Origin: JBDWFY01 sp039976075
Lineage (GTDB): Bacteria > Pseudomonadota > Alphaproteobacteria > Rhizobiales > Stappiaceae
Direction: 5' to 3'
Assembly (NCBI GenBank): GCA_039976075.1
Contig: JBDWFY010000005.1
Coordinates: 1 to 64,000, forward strand
Length of the DNA stretch: 64,000 nt
Shown: positions 7,894 through 17,416 of the stretch, piece after piece
Position numbering within the stretch: the first letter of the stretch is position 1
How the letters are laid out: each line of letters starts with the position of its first letter
The notes under the pieces: model-generated
The model's database searches: none
Seen by the model: only the letters and a program-made list of their open reading frames with translations
Told to the model about the DNA's origin: nothing
Position numbers and translations under genes: made by a program

Positions 7894-9300
7894 CTAAAAA
7901 ATCTTGCCAGGATTCATAATTCCCTTGGGGTCAAGTGTCATTTTCAGTTGGCGCATAATGTCAACGGCTTCGCCATGCTCCTGCTCAAGGTACTTTATCT
8001 TTCCCTGGCCTATTCCATGTTCGCCCGTGCACGTCCCACTCATTGCTATCGCACGCTCATTGAGCCTCGCAACAAACCCCTCAACCGTGCGGCCCAGACC
8101 GGCGATTTTGTCGTCAAACAAAACCAGCACATGAAAATTGCCATCTCCCACATGTCCTACGATGGCCGCGGTGAGATCCAATTCGTCGATATCTTCTTTC
8201 GTCTGATGAATGCACGCCGCCAGCTGAGATATCGGAACACAGACGTCCGTTGTAACTGCCGCATGACCGGGTCTGTAAGACTTTCCTGCCCAAAACGCAT
8301 CGTGTCGTGCCTGCCAGAGTCTGGATCGCTCTTCAGCTTCCGTTGCCCAGACGAATTCATCACCACCAAACTCGTGGGAAATTTCTCCAAATCGCTCAGC
8401 CTGTTCGCGGACACTTTGCTCCGAACCGTGAAATTCAAGAAACAATGTCGGCTTTTCTGCCAGCGTCAGCTTGGAATATTGGTTGCACGCCCTAATCTGC
8501 ACTTCGTCGAGTAATTCAATCCGGGCAACCGGCAATCCACACTGAATGGTCATAATGACCGCATTGCAGGCCGCATCAATGTCCGGGAAAGGGCACAGCC
8601 CACCGGATATGCTTTCCGGGATGCCATGCAGTTTCATTGTGAGCTCGGTAATGACTCCCAGAGTCCCTTCAGAACCAATCAATAAATGAGTGAGATCGTA
8701 GCCGGCAGAAGACTTTCGTGCCCGCCCGCCCGTCTTGATGATTTGCCCGTCTGCCATCACAACGGTCAATCCCAGCACATTTTCCCTCATTGTCCCATAC
8801 CGCACGGCATTCGTGCCAGAGGCACGCGTTGCAGCCATACCGCCCAAGGTCGCATCAGCGCCCGGATCAATAGGGAAAAACAGACCTGTCTCGCGCAGTT
8901 CAACATTCAGTTGCTTGCGTGTAATCCCCGCCTGAACACGGCAGTCAAGATCATCAGCATTCACTTCCAGTACGGCATTCATGTTGCTGAGATCAATCGA
9001 GATCCCTCCGAACGGAGCATTAACATGCCCCTCCAGCGATGTACCCACACCGAAGGGAATGATCGGGACTCCATGCTCAGCACAAAGCTTCACAACGGCT
9101 GCAACTTCCTCTGTTGTTTCAGGGAAGACGACGCCGCTGGGCGCCTGGTTCGGCAGCCATGTCGTCGTGTGAGCATGTTGCTCCCGAAGTGACTCTGATG
9201 TGGAAAACCGTTGGCCGAATTGTTCCGCCAATAGTACGCAGACTGAATCTGATGCCGACTGATTATCCGACGCATTTTCCTTCAAGCTGGCAGCCGTCAT
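7894..9300 (-). CDS. FAD-binding oxidase, D-lactate dehydrogenase/GlcD type
   Basis: This is a PCMH-type flavoprotein with the C-terminal FAD-oxidase domain found in D-lactate dehydrogenase (cytochrome) and glycolate oxidase subunit GlcD. It oxidises a 2-hydroxy acid to a 2-keto acid. At 468 residues it has family length. The FAD pocket shows IIPFGVGTSLEGHVN and GADATLGGMAATRASGTNAVRYG. The C-terminal part carries AIVGHVGDGNFHVLVLFD and SGTCTGEHGIGQGK, with the metal- and substrate-binding histidines expected here. ATG 9300 is chosen because AGGTGG precedes it by 6 nt, and an upstream extension has no family similarity. No GlcE/GlcF partners adjoin, so a single-chain D-lactate dehydrogenase is more likely than glycolate oxidase. 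The substrate is inferred from family only. Confidence 0.9.
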   Translation of the reverse strand: MTAASLKENASDNQSASDSVCVLLAEQFGQRFSTSESLREQHAHTTTWLPNQAPSGVVFPETTEEVAAVVKLCAEHGVPIIPFGVGTSLEGHVNAPFGGISIDLSNMNAVLEVNADDLDCRVQAGITRKQLNVELRETGLFFPIDPGADATLGGMAATRASGTNAVRYGTMRENVLGLTVVMADGQIIKTGGRARKSSAGYDLTHLLIGSEGTLGVITELTMKLHGIPESISGGLCPFPDIDAACNAVIMTIQCGLPVARIELLDEVQIRACNQYSKLTLAEKPTLFLEFHGSEQSVREQAERFGEISHEFGGDEFVWATEAEERSRLWQARHDAFWAGKSYRPGHAAVTTDVCVPISQLAACIHQTKEDIDELDLTAAIVGHVGDGNFHVLVLFDDKIAGLGRTVEGFVARLNERAIAMSGTCTGEHGIGQGKIKYLEQEHGEAVDIMRQLKMTLDPKGIMNPGKIF

Positions 9301-9679
9301 TATTCCACCTGTGTTGCTGTCGCAGTTACTTCGCACGACCCTATCAAAAATGCCCTGATTTGCCAAAGACTTCGCAAGAGAATCAAAGACAGAAACCTCC
9401 CGTTGCGTAAGATAAGGTCCGTTGTTAGCCGTCCTCGCCCCACGCGGTATCGGTACAGCTTTATTCTATATAATGTCGGATTTTCAACGATCTCCGGAAA
9501 ATGAAAAACAGCGCTGTGAACTTTAAAACAACGTGAAGACAAACGGCTGTTAAATTCGAAAAGAACCGTTAAAACTATTACCGAGCGCAATCGTGCATTG
9601 AATAACGTTTGGGGATAAAATTTGTCCAGTACATGCAGTAGATCCCGATCCTGAACATTTCCAACGGGGCTGAAGGGTA
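9301..9679. other. Divergent promoter region between dehydrogenase and ClC genes
   Basis: This 379-bp gap separates two divergent genes. A TATAAT at 9469-9474 on the plus strand could serve the ClC gene but has no good -35. GAAGGG at 9672-9677 is the ClC ribosome site. No gene or RNA is visible. Confidence 0.4.
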
Positions 9680-11311
9680 ATGTGGAACACGCTGGTGCGG
9701 CTTCCAGCGATCCTGCGAAGTTGGATCGCGCCAAATTTAAACCTGTTCTTGTCGTTCAAACTGCCGCTGATCTGGTTGCTTGCAATCATCATCGGTGCAG
9801 TAACCGCTGTCGCGGCTATTGTGTTCCGTCTCGCGATTGGGCTGTTTCAGTGGCCATGGCTTCACACCATGGGAGAACATGTCGCTTCCGCCGCAGCCGA
9901 ACAGCCATGGTGGGTCGTTATCCTGGCACCGACTGTCGGTGGCGCGATTGTCGGATATCTGCTGGTTAGATTTCAGCCTGGCCGACGTGCGCTGGGTGTT
10001 GCAGATGTCATTGAAGCCCGCATTAAAGGCGCCCGTGGTCTTGGCCTGGGGCCTGGGCTATCCTCGGCACTCATCACGACCATTTCCCTTGGTTCCGGCG
10101 CCAGCGCAGGCCGAGAAGGTCCAATGGTGCATCTGGGTGCGACACTAGGAACGGCCATTTGCGGCATTTTCCGACTTCCCGATACCAGTCGAAAAATCAT
10201 TCTGGCGTGCGGTGTTGCCAGCGCGGTGTCGGCCTCTTTCAATGCGCCGATTGCAGGCGTCCTGTTCGCTCACGAAGTGGTGCTGGGCCATTATGCCATG
10301 TCGGCATTTGTGCCGATCGTACTCTCTTCGACAATGGGCGCCATAATCTCCCGACTCTGGTTTGGCGATGTTGCGGCATTCGTCATTCCGCAATATGAAA
10401 TCACCTCCTATTGGGAAATTCCGGCGTTCGCCCTGCTGGGATTAATCTGCGCAGCGGTGGCAATCTGTTTTCAATTTGCGGTGATTTCTACTGACTGGGC
10501 GGCGAGAAACATTGAAATGCCTTTGTGGCTTCGGCCTATTATCGGCGGCCTGCTGGTGGGATCCATTGCCGTATTCTTTCCTGAAGTTCTTGGTGTGGGT
10601 TACGAAACCACCGACCAGGCGCTCAAGCACCAACTGGCTATAGAAGTCTTGCTCATATTACTTGTTGTCAAAACCGCAGCAACAGCCATCACCCTGGCCT
10701 CTCGATTTGGCGGTGGGGTCTTCACGCCTTCGCTGTATCTCGGTGCCATGGCGGGAGGCGCTTTTGGCCTGATTGCTGCGTCCATATTCCCTGATATGGC
10801 CTCTTCTCATGGACTCTATGCCATATTGGGGATGGGTGCGGTCGCGGCGGCAGTTCTTGGCGCCCCAATCTCAACCACAATGATCGTTTTCGAGCTGACT
10901 GGCGGCTATGGTCTGTCGATCGCACTACTGATCACCGTTTCAATTGCAACGGGTCTTACCCTGGCAGTCCACGGGCGTTCTTTCTTTCAGTGGCAACTTG
11001 AATCGCGCGGATACATCATGCAGGACGGCGCTCATCGTTGGCTGGTCCGTACTGTTCATGTGTCCAACTTCATGCGTCCCATTGAGGACACCGAACCAAG
11101 TCACATCGCACCAGACGATGACTGTCCGCGTCTTCGACAATCCGATACGCTGGAGGCCGCGCTAAGGCTTTTTGATTCAGCCGGTGAGGAGCGATTGCCT
11201 GTGGTGTCGGACACTGACGAGTACCAGGTCGTCGGCTGGGCCAGTCATGTTCACGCACTGAGTAACTTCAATAAAGCGCTCATTGACGCTAATGTTGAAG
11301 AACACCGGTAA
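9680..11311 (+). CDS. ClC-family chloride channel/transporter
   Basis: This 543-residue polytopic inner-membrane protein moves chloride, probably in exchange for protons as bacterial ClC proteins do. Ion-pathway motifs are present: GSGAS (138-142, in place of the common GSGxP), GREGP (144-148) with the gating glutamate, and GGVFTPSLYLG near 345. FNAPIAGVLFAHE ends with a glutamate where proton-coupled ClCs carry the inner proton acceptor, favouring an exchanger over a channel. About ten hydrophobic segments fill residues 25-450. The cytosolic tail (about 470-543) has a reduced CBS-like segment, DTLEAALRLFDSAGEERLP. ATG 9680 has GAAGGG at a usable distance. It stands alone, divergent from the dehydrogenase and convergent with the aminopeptidase. 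Confidence 0.95.
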   Translation: MWNTLVRLPAILRSWIAPNLNLFLSFKLPLIWLLAIIIGAVTAVAAIVFRLAIGLFQWPWLHTMGEHVASAAAEQPWWVVILAPTVGGAIVGYLLVRFQPGRRALGVADVIEARIKGARGLGLGPGLSSALITTISLGSGASAGREGPMVHLGATLGTAICGIFRLPDTSRKIILACGVASAVSASFNAPIAGVLFAHEVVLGHYAMSAFVPIVLSSTMGAIISRLWFGDVAAFVIPQYEITSYWEIPAFALLGLICAAVAICFQFAVISTDWAARNIEMPLWLRPIIGGLLVGSIAVFFPEVLGVGYETTDQALKHQLAIEVLLILLVVKTAATAITLASRFGGGVFTPSLYLGAMAGGAFGLIAASIFPDMASSHGLYAILGMGAVAAAVLGAPISTTMIVFELTGGYGLSIALLITVSIATGLTLAVHGRSFFQWQLESRGYIMQDGAHRWLVRTVHVSNFMRPIEDTEPSHIAPDDDCPRLRQSDTLEAALRLFDSAGEERLPVVSDTDEYQVVGWASHVHALSNFNKALIDANVEEHR

Positions 11312-11339
11312 CAACCCTCATACGTTCACGTTCCAACAC

Positions 11340-13157
11340 TCACTCGATAGGGGCACAGGCCTCTGCCAACCATTTTCGTGTGTCTTCTTCCAACCCGTGT
11401 GAGATTTTGGCGAGAACCTCAGCGTGATAACCGTTCAGCCATTGCAACTCGTCTTCATCCAGCAATGCGCTGTTCACCAAGTGGCGGTCGATCGGGGCAA
11501 ATGTCAGCGTCTCAAAGCTCAACATCGGACGATCACCCCCTTCGATGTCACTCGCATTGCGAACAAGCTCGAGGTTCTCGATCCGAATGCCGTAGGAACC
11601 CGTTTTGTAAAATCCCGGTTCATTCGACAAAATCATACCCGGTTGAAGCGGCTCCGAGCCGCGTTTGGAAACATTCTGCGGCCCCTCATGGACAGAAAGG
11701 TAGGAGCCAACGCCGTGACCTGTTCCATGGTCGAAATCGACGCCTGCTTTCCACATCGCGACCCGTGCCAGCGTATCGAGCTGCGCTCCCGTCGCACCTT
11801 CAGGAAATCGCGCTGTCGAAATGGCAATGTGTCCCTTCAACACAAGCGTGAAATGGCGCTTCATCTCCTCCGTCACCGGTCCAACGGCCAATGTTCGGGT
11901 AATGTCGGTCGTCCCGTCTTCATATTGGGCCCCGGAATCAACCAGATAGAGTGATCCTGGCTCGATCTTCCGGTTTGTATTTTCTGTGACACGATAATGA
12001 ACGATGGCACCATTGGCGCCCGCTCCTGAAATCGTATCAAACGACAAATCCTTCAGGCGTCCCGTTTCGGCGCGGAATTTTTCGAGCTCCCTGGCTACTG
12101 AAATCTCATCAAGTGTGCCTTCGCCGGCATTGGCATCAAACCAGGCCAAAAATCGCGCAAAGGCGACGCCATCTCTCAAATGGGCCGTTCGTGCGCCATC
12201 TTGCTCGACCGCATTTTTGATTGCCTTTGGTAATTTTACGGGATCTCGTTTTTCAATAATTTTCCCGTCTTTTGCAAGAATACAGCGCGCGACAGCCTCC
12301 GGAGCACTGTGAGGGTCCAGCAATATCGGTGATCCAGTTTCAGCCAGTTGTCCGACCGTCGGAAGAAATGCCTCGGGTCCACGAATTTCAATTATTTCCG
12401 CCAGTTCATCTCGCACTTCATTCGATAATTTTCGACCGTCGATGAAAATCGTGCACGGACCCTTTGCAGGCACGAGCGCAAAAGACAATGGCAACGGAGT
12501 ATTCGGCACATCCCCGCCGCGAATGTTGAAGAGCCAGGCGATTGAGTCCGGCAATGTCAGGATTGCAGCTTCCGCGCCCTGCTTGGCAATTTCCTTCTGG
12601 ATTCTGGGTATCTTGTCAGTCGACTTTTCTCCGGAATAGGCAACCGGATGCAGGGAAACAGCGGCGAGAGGCGGTTCCGGCTGATCGTGCCAAACGCGAT
12701 CAACGAGGTTCTCCTCCACGGGAACCAGGGTTGAGCCCGCCTTTTCACAAGCCTTTTGAAATTTTCGGACGTCTGCGACGGTGTGCAGCATCGGATCATA
12801 GGCAATCCGCAAACCTTTGCCTGCATTGTCCCCCAGCCAGACGTCTGGGGCAGTTTTCAGCGATTGGAGACGCTCAAATGCCGTACCATCCACCTGATCC
12901 AGCACTTGCAGCGTGTACCGGCCGTCGACAAATACAGCCGCTCTTTCACTTAAAACGATAGCGAGACCAGCAGATCCGGTGAAGCCGGTCAACCATGCCA
13001 ATCGTTCATCCCGCTCAGGGACATTTTCTCCCTGATGCGCATCGGAGCGTGGAATGATGAATCCCTCAAACCCGGCTGAAGCCAGTTCTGTGCGAAGATC
13101 CGCAAGACGAGCCGGACCAGTGCTGGGGTCGGCATTCAACGTAAAATCCTGAAACAT
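11340..13157 (-). CDS. Xaa-Pro aminopeptidase (M24B)
   Basis: This metallopeptidase removes N-terminal residues preceding proline, in the cytoplasm. At 605 residues it is the long three-domain form: two creatinase-type N-terminal domains, then the pita-bread catalytic domain (about 310-540) and a short C-terminal extension. The metal ligands can be read in order. Two aspartates are in LVDSGAQYEDGTTDITRT, a histidine is in GTGHGVGSYLSVHEG, and glutamates are in GIRIENLELV and the NEPGFYKTG neighbourhood. It is monocistronic, convergent with the ClC gene. Its length resembles eukaryotic aminopeptidase P1 rather than the shorter E. coli PepP, a form common in alphaproteobacteria. Confidence 0.95.
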   Translation of the reverse strand: MFQDFTLNADPSTGPARLADLRTELASAGFEGFIIPRSDAHQGENVPERDERLAWLTGFTGSAGLAIVLSERAAVFVDGRYTLQVLDQVDGTAFERLQSLKTAPDVWLGDNAGKGLRIAYDPMLHTVADVRKFQKACEKAGSTLVPVEENLVDRVWHDQPEPPLAAVSLHPVAYSGEKSTDKIPRIQKEIAKQGAEAAILTLPDSIAWLFNIRGGDVPNTPLPLSFALVPAKGPCTIFIDGRKLSNEVRDELAEIIEIRGPEAFLPTVGQLAETGSPILLDPHSAPEAVARCILAKDGKIIEKRDPVKLPKAIKNAVEQDGARTAHLRDGVAFARFLAWFDANAGEGTLDEISVARELEKFRAETGRLKDLSFDTISGAGANGAIVHYRVTENTNRKIEPGSLYLVDSGAQYEDGTTDITRTLAVGPVTEEMKRHFTLVLKGHIAISTARFPEGATGAQLDTLARVAMWKAGVDFDHGTGHGVGSYLSVHEGPQNVSKRGSEPLQPGMILSNEPGFYKTGSYGIRIENLELVRNASDIEGGDRPMLSFETLTFAPIDRHLVNSALLDEDELQWLNGYHAEVLAKISHGLEEDTRKWLAEACAPIE

Positions 13158-13352
13158 CCATTTAACCTACAGCGTATTCGAAAAAAGTTGGAGGGCTTTT
13201 GCGCACCTGTCAAAGATTAATAGACTGCCAATAAATATTGCAATGCACCATTTTTTGTGCACATGCAAAAAACGCAGTCCTGTTATGCGCTTACACCCAA
13301 TACTCAGGCTGAACCAACCCCTATATAAAGGAAGACCTAGGGAGCGAGAACA

Positions 13353-13382
13353 ATGAAACTGAAAGAAAGGTTTTCGCTATGA
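13353..13382 (+). CDS. Possible 9-codon leader ORF (MKLKERFSL)
   Basis: ATG 13353, preceded by GGGAGCGAG (13340-13348), opens a nine-codon frame. Its TGA (13380-13382) overlaps the ATG of the next gene as ATGA, the arrangement used for translational coupling. The peptide is basic and has no recognised family. It may be a chance frame. Confidence 0.35.
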   Translation: MKLKERFSL

Positions 13383-13597
13383 CAACTGCTACACACACAA
13401 AAGTCGGAGCTGGTTCTACGGGTTCGCGTCGTGGTGTTTTGCGTCGTGCACTTGACCGGATGGTTGAAGCTCGTGAGATTCAAGCACGGCGTTATGTAAA
13501 CGGCTATCTTATGTCCATGGATGATGCCACATTGGCTGCACATGGCGTTGATCGGGACGAATTGACACGGCAGGGCTATATATCAAACCCTTTCTAA
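13379..13597 (+). CDS. DUF1127-like small protein
   Basis: This 72-residue protein has a basic N-terminal half (RRGVLRRALDRMVEAREIQARRY) and a C-terminal half, LMSMDDATLAAHGVDRDEL. The latter resembles the DUF1127/YjiS pattern (leucine-rich helix, D-D-x-x-L, small loop, G-[IV]-x-R). Alphaproteobacterial DUF1127 proteins have been linked to small-RNA turnover and phosphate or stress physiology, but the function here is unknown. AAAGG at 13366-13370 serves as ribosome site, inside the short upstream ORF. A strong terminator follows 25 nt after the stop, so the unit is monocistronic. The family assignment is by pattern only. Confidence 0.7.
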   Translation: MTTATHTKVGAGSTGSRRGVLRRALDRMVEAREIQARRYVNGYLMSMDDATLAAHGVDRDELTRQGYISNPF

Positions 13598-13621
13598 TTC
13601 CCGACTTATAAATACAGCATC

Positions 13622-13652
13622 AAAGGCCGCTTAATGCGGCCTTTTGTTTTTC
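13622..13652 (+). terminator. Rho-independent terminator of the DUF1127-like gene
   Basis: AAAGGCCGC (13622-13630) pairs perfectly with GCGGCCTTT (13636-13644) around a 5-nt loop TTAAT, followed by a T-rich run interrupted by one G. It also separates this gene from convergent prmA. Confidence 0.9.
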
Positions 13653-13685
13653 AAGATGACCGCACTGTCAAAAACCCACAATCCG

Positions 13686-14573
13686 CTACAAGTCCGTCCG
13701 GCCATTGGTAAATGTCAGCGTGAGCCAACCCTCCAGAACCCGCCGATGCACCACCCTAAGTCCCTGGGCACTGTAAGTCGCTATAATGCGCGGGCCGTCT
13801 TCAACCAGTAATCCCGAAAGAATCAGCGCACCGTTCCGCGCCAGGACCCGGGAAATGTCGACAGCCATCTTCATAAGCGGCCGCGCCAAAATATTGGCAA
13901 CAATCATATCATATGGGCCTCGCTCAATGATCAGGCGATGCGCCGCACCCGATGCAGCCAGCATTGCGACATCTGGTGCCGCCCGGTTCGCAGCAATGTT
14001 GTCAGCCGCAGTGCTGACGGCGACGGGATCAATATCCGTCGCCAGAACAGGTATATGCCCCAGACGGGCAATGGCGATCGCCAACACGCCGGTTCCGGTG
14101 CCAAGATCAAGCGCATGGAAATAGGAACGGCGTTTCATCAGGCGATCAATCTCATGCAGGCATCCCGCCGTAGTACCATGATGACCGGTGCCGAAGGCTT
14201 GAGCGGCCTCGATTTCAATACCGATTGCATGCACGGGAACCTGGTCCCGGTCATGAGAGCCGTGAATGACAAACCGTCCGGAGGTAACTGGCTTTAGGCC
14301 CTCCAGGCTTTTGGACACCCAGTCGATTTCATCAAGCACCTGAACTTCCAACGCAGCGTTGCTGAAATCGGACCCGAGTATGCCTTCAAGACGGCTCTGT
14401 ATCTGCACCGGATCTTCTTCAAAGAACAAGATTTCAGCGCACCAAGCCTGATCATCCGTCAGTCTGAACACGCTCAGTGGAAGACCTTCCTCTTCAAATG
14501 CGACCTGAAGCATGGCGAATATATTCTTTGCCATTGTTTCATCGGCAATCAGACGCGCACGCGTTGTGGGCAT
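13686..14573 (-). CDS. prmA: Ribosomal protein L11 methyltransferase
   Basis: PrmA trimethylates lysine and N-terminal amino groups of ribosomal protein L11 using S-adenosylmethionine. The protein is 295 residues, the normal length. The N-terminal substrate-recognition domain ends near residue 115. The Rossmann methyltransferase core carries AFGTGHHGTTAGCL (the PrmA-specific loop before motif I), the SAM motif LDLGTGTGVLAIAIARLG, and ATDIDPVAVSTAADNIAAN. The NPPY-equivalent is VANILARPL. The gene is convergent with the DUF1127-like gene. The 256-bp gap upstream before uvrD holds no visible gene. Confidence 0.96.
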   Translation of the reverse strand: MPTTRARLIADETMAKNIFAMLQVAFEEEGLPLSVFRLTDDQAWCAEILFFEEDPVQIQSRLEGILGSDFSNAALEVQVLDEIDWVSKSLEGLKPVTSGRFVIHGSHDRDQVPVHAIGIEIEAAQAFGTGHHGTTAGCLHEIDRLMKRRSYFHALDLGTGTGVLAIAIARLGHIPVLATDIDPVAVSTAADNIAANRAAPDVAMLAASGAAHRLIIERGPYDMIVANILARPLMKMAVDISRVLARNGALILSGLLVEDGPRIIATYSAQGLRVVHRRVLEGWLTLTFTNGRTDL

Positions 14574-14829
14574 GGCCCGTTCTCCGAAATTGTCGGCTTG
14601 TTACCGAGGGATGGTGTACAGGATCAGAGTTATGCAATTACACATGCACCGACCCGCTATAACGTTTTTCAGATCCGGCACGAACGCGCAATTGGGGAAG
14701 ACGGGTAGTATCCGGGGTATCGGTCCACTCAGCAGCAAAACGAGTGGACATAGAATCACACGATGTGCGTTTACTCATTATTTTCAAGCGTTCGAGCTGA
14801 AAACCGGTTTCCACTTTTCTCCGCCCCCT

Positions 14830-17250
14830 TTAGGGACGCTCAACAAACGAGTCAAGCACACGTTTACGGCCCGCTTTTTCAAACTCGATTGTCAGTTTGT
14901 TGCCTTCAATGGCTGATATGGACCCATAGCCGAACTTAATATGGAATATGCGCTCGCCAATGGAAAACGACGACCCCTGATCGACAATCGATTTGGCAAC
15001 AAGCTCGCCCTCAATGGTCTTCTCCCCGCGCGGCGCATTGTCGGAAAACCCCTGTTTCATGTCTTCCCGGGCCTCTTTGTTCCGTTGTGCCCGTTGCCAG
15101 CCCGGCGTCTGATAGGTGTTCTGGAACGGATCACGCTTATCAAAGCGGCTGGCCCCGTATCCGCCGCCTCCAGCCATTGATCCATAGCCGCCATAGCTAC
15201 TTCCCTGTTCGACAATTTCCACATGCTTTTCCGGCAATTCGTCCAGAAACCGGGAAGGAATTGAAGATTGCCATAATCCATGAATGCGGCGGTTGGTTGC
15301 AAACCAGATTTTGGCCCGTTTTTTGGCACGCGTTACCCCAACGTACGCCAGGCGCCGTTCTTCCTCCAAGCCGGCACGGCCAGATTCATCCAGCGAACGC
15401 TGATGCGGGAAAAGGCCTTCTTCCCATCCGGGCAGAAATACGGTGTCAAACTCCAACCCTTTCGCCGAATGCAATGTCATGATGCTGACGGCATCTTCCT
15501 TGTCATTGCTGTCGCGATCCATAACCAGAGAAATGTGTTCCAGAAAACCGGGCAGGCTCTCGAACTCTTCCATGGACCGGATGAGTTCCTTCAGGTTATC
15601 AAGCCGTCCCGGCGCATCCGCCGAACGGTCTTTTCGCCACATCTCGGTATAGCCGCTCTCATCAAGAACCATCTCTGCCAGCTCAATATGAGACACATGC
15701 TCCAGTTGCTCGCGCCATCTGGCGACGTCTTCAAGAAACGTTCGCAGCGTGTTGCGCGCCTTGGCTCTGATTTCCTCTGTCAACACCAGTTCGGCTGCGG
15801 CAACCGACAGCGGCACCCCATTGGCCCGCGCAAACGCATGGACAAGCTTGAGGGTCGCCTCCCCCAAACCGCGTTTGGGTGTATTGACGATCCGTTCAAA
15901 CGCAAGATCATCGGAAGGCTGCACAATCAGCCGGAAATAGGCCATCGCGTCGCGAATTTCCATTCGCTCATAAAACCGCGGACCACCAATGACCCGGTAA
16001 CTCAACCCCAATGTGACAAAACGATCTTCAAATTCCCGCATCTGAAAGGAGGCACGCACCAGGATGGCCATGTCGTTAAGCGCATGCCCGCCTGCTTGCT
16101 GCGCCTCAATTTCTTCCCCAATTGCGCGGGCTTCCTCTTCGGAATCCCAAGAAGAAGCAACACTAACTCGATCGGCTTCAGGGTCATTTTCTTCGGTGAA
16201 AAGTGTTTTTCCCAACCTCCCATCATTGTGGGAAATCAGATGCGAAGCCGCACCGAGAATATGGCTGGTCGAGCGGTAATTCTGCTCCAGTCGGACAACG
16301 GATGCACCGGGAAAATCGTGCTCAAACCGCAGGATATTATCTACTTCCGCGCCACGCCAACCATAGATCGACTGATCGTCGTCGCCGACGCAACAAACGT
16401 TGCGATTGCCCTGTGCCAGCAACCGCAGCCAGAGATACTGGGCGACATTGGTATCCTGATACTCATCTACCAGCATAAAACGGAATCGATGCTGGTATCG
16501 CTTGAGAATATCGGGGTTCTCCTTGAAAAGGCGAATACAATGCAGGAGAAGATCGCCGAAGTCCGCAGCATTCAAGATGCCGAGCCGCTCTTGATAATCC
16601 CGATAAATCTTGCCACCCAGACCGTTTCCGAAACCTCGCGCTTCACCGTCAGGGATATCCTCAGGCAGCAAACCCCGGTTTTTCCAGCTATCGAGCAATC
16701 CGGCAAACTGACGGGCCGGCCACCGTTTTTCATCAAGCCCTTCCGCCTGAATGAGCTGTTTCAGCAATCTAATCTGATCGTCGGTGTCCAAAATGGAAAA
16801 ACCGGATTTGAGACCGACAAGCTCCGCATGGCGGCGCAGGATTTTCACACCAATCGCGTGAAACGTACCCAGCCAGGGCATTCCTTCGACAGTTCCGCCA
16901 ATCAGTGCGGAAATGCGCTCTTTCATTTCCCGGGCGGCCTTGTTGGTGAACGTCACTGCGAGGATTTCGCCCGGGCTGGCACTCCCGGTCGCCAGAATAT
17001 GCGCTATTCTTGTAGTTAGAACCCGGGTTTTGCCGGTACCGGCACCGGCAAGCACCAGTAGAGGTCCTTCAATCGTCTCTACGGCTCTGCGTTGTTCACC
17101 ATTCAATCCTGAAAAATAATCGACCCCTCCGCTGCCACGGGCCGCCATGGCACGCGCGGCAATGCCGCTTCCCCCTTTTGCGGGTGGTGCGACATCAAAT
17201 ACCGGTTCAATGCGTTTGTTCGCATCGGGTGGGCCTGAAGGTTTCTGCAT
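14830..17250 (-). CDS. uvrD: ATP-dependent DNA helicase UvrD/PcrA (superfamily 1)
   Basis: This 3'-5' DNA helicase acts in nucleotide-excision and mismatch repair and in clearing RecA filaments or stalled complexes. It has 806 residues with the SF1A motifs in order: Q motif LNGEQRRAVE, Walker A AGAGTGKT (68-75), Walker B DEYQDTN, motif III VGDDDQSIYGWRG, motif IV LEQNYRST, motif V VSIMTLHSAKGLEFDTVFL and motif VI RRLAYVGVTRAKK. The C-terminus carries the PcrA/UvrD Tudor-like segment FHIKFGYGSISAIEGNKLTI, known in relatives to contact RNA polymerase. ATG 17250 begins the family-like sequence; a longer in-frame extension upstream looks unrelated. A glycine-tyrosine-rich linker (SSYGGYGSMAGGGGYG) precedes the Tudor domain. 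Confidence 0.96.
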   Translation of the reverse strand: MQKPSGPPDANKRIEPVFDVAPPAKGGSGIAARAMAARGSGGVDYFSGLNGEQRRAVETIEGPLLVLAGAGTGKTRVLTTRIAHILATGSASPGEILAVTFTNKAAREMKERISALIGGTVEGMPWLGTFHAIGVKILRRHAELVGLKSGFSILDTDDQIRLLKQLIQAEGLDEKRWPARQFAGLLDSWKNRGLLPEDIPDGEARGFGNGLGGKIYRDYQERLGILNAADFGDLLLHCIRLFKENPDILKRYQHRFRFMLVDEYQDTNVAQYLWLRLLAQGNRNVCCVGDDDQSIYGWRGAEVDNILRFEHDFPGASVVRLEQNYRSTSHILGAASHLISHNDGRLGKTLFTEENDPEADRVSVASSWDSEEEARAIGEEIEAQQAGGHALNDMAILVRASFQMREFEDRFVTLGLSYRVIGGPRFYERMEIRDAMAYFRLIVQPSDDLAFERIVNTPKRGLGEATLKLVHAFARANGVPLSVAAAELVLTEEIRAKARNTLRTFLEDVARWREQLEHVSHIELAEMVLDESGYTEMWRKDRSADAPGRLDNLKELIRSMEEFESLPGFLEHISLVMDRDSNDKEDAVSIMTLHSAKGLEFDTVFLPGWEEGLFPHQRSLDESGRAGLEEERRLAYVGVTRAKKRAKIWFATNRRIHGLWQSSIPSRFLDELPEKHVEIVEQGSSYGGYGSMAGGGGYGASRFDKRDPFQNTYQTPGWQRAQRNKEAREDMKQGFSDNAPRGEKTIEGELVAKSIVDQGSSFSIGERIFHIKFGYGSISAIEGNKLTIEFEKAGRKRVLDSFVERP

Positions 17251-17416
17251 TGGGTTCGGTCTGTTTCCTAACGGCGAATCTCGCAACTCAATGCGCACAA
17301 TACAGCCATTGCCCCCCTCTTGGCGACACGCAAACCGAACTTTGTCCTCTTGCAATTGTGAGCGTCACTGCGCACGATACGGCTCCTGAAAACCCTTACC
17401 AACGGCCAATAGCATT

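Noticed and set aside
15280..17019. Long plus-strand open frame (579 codons) opposite uvrD
   Set aside because: It lies wholly within a gene with every SF1 helicase motif on the other strand, and its translation has no domain pattern.
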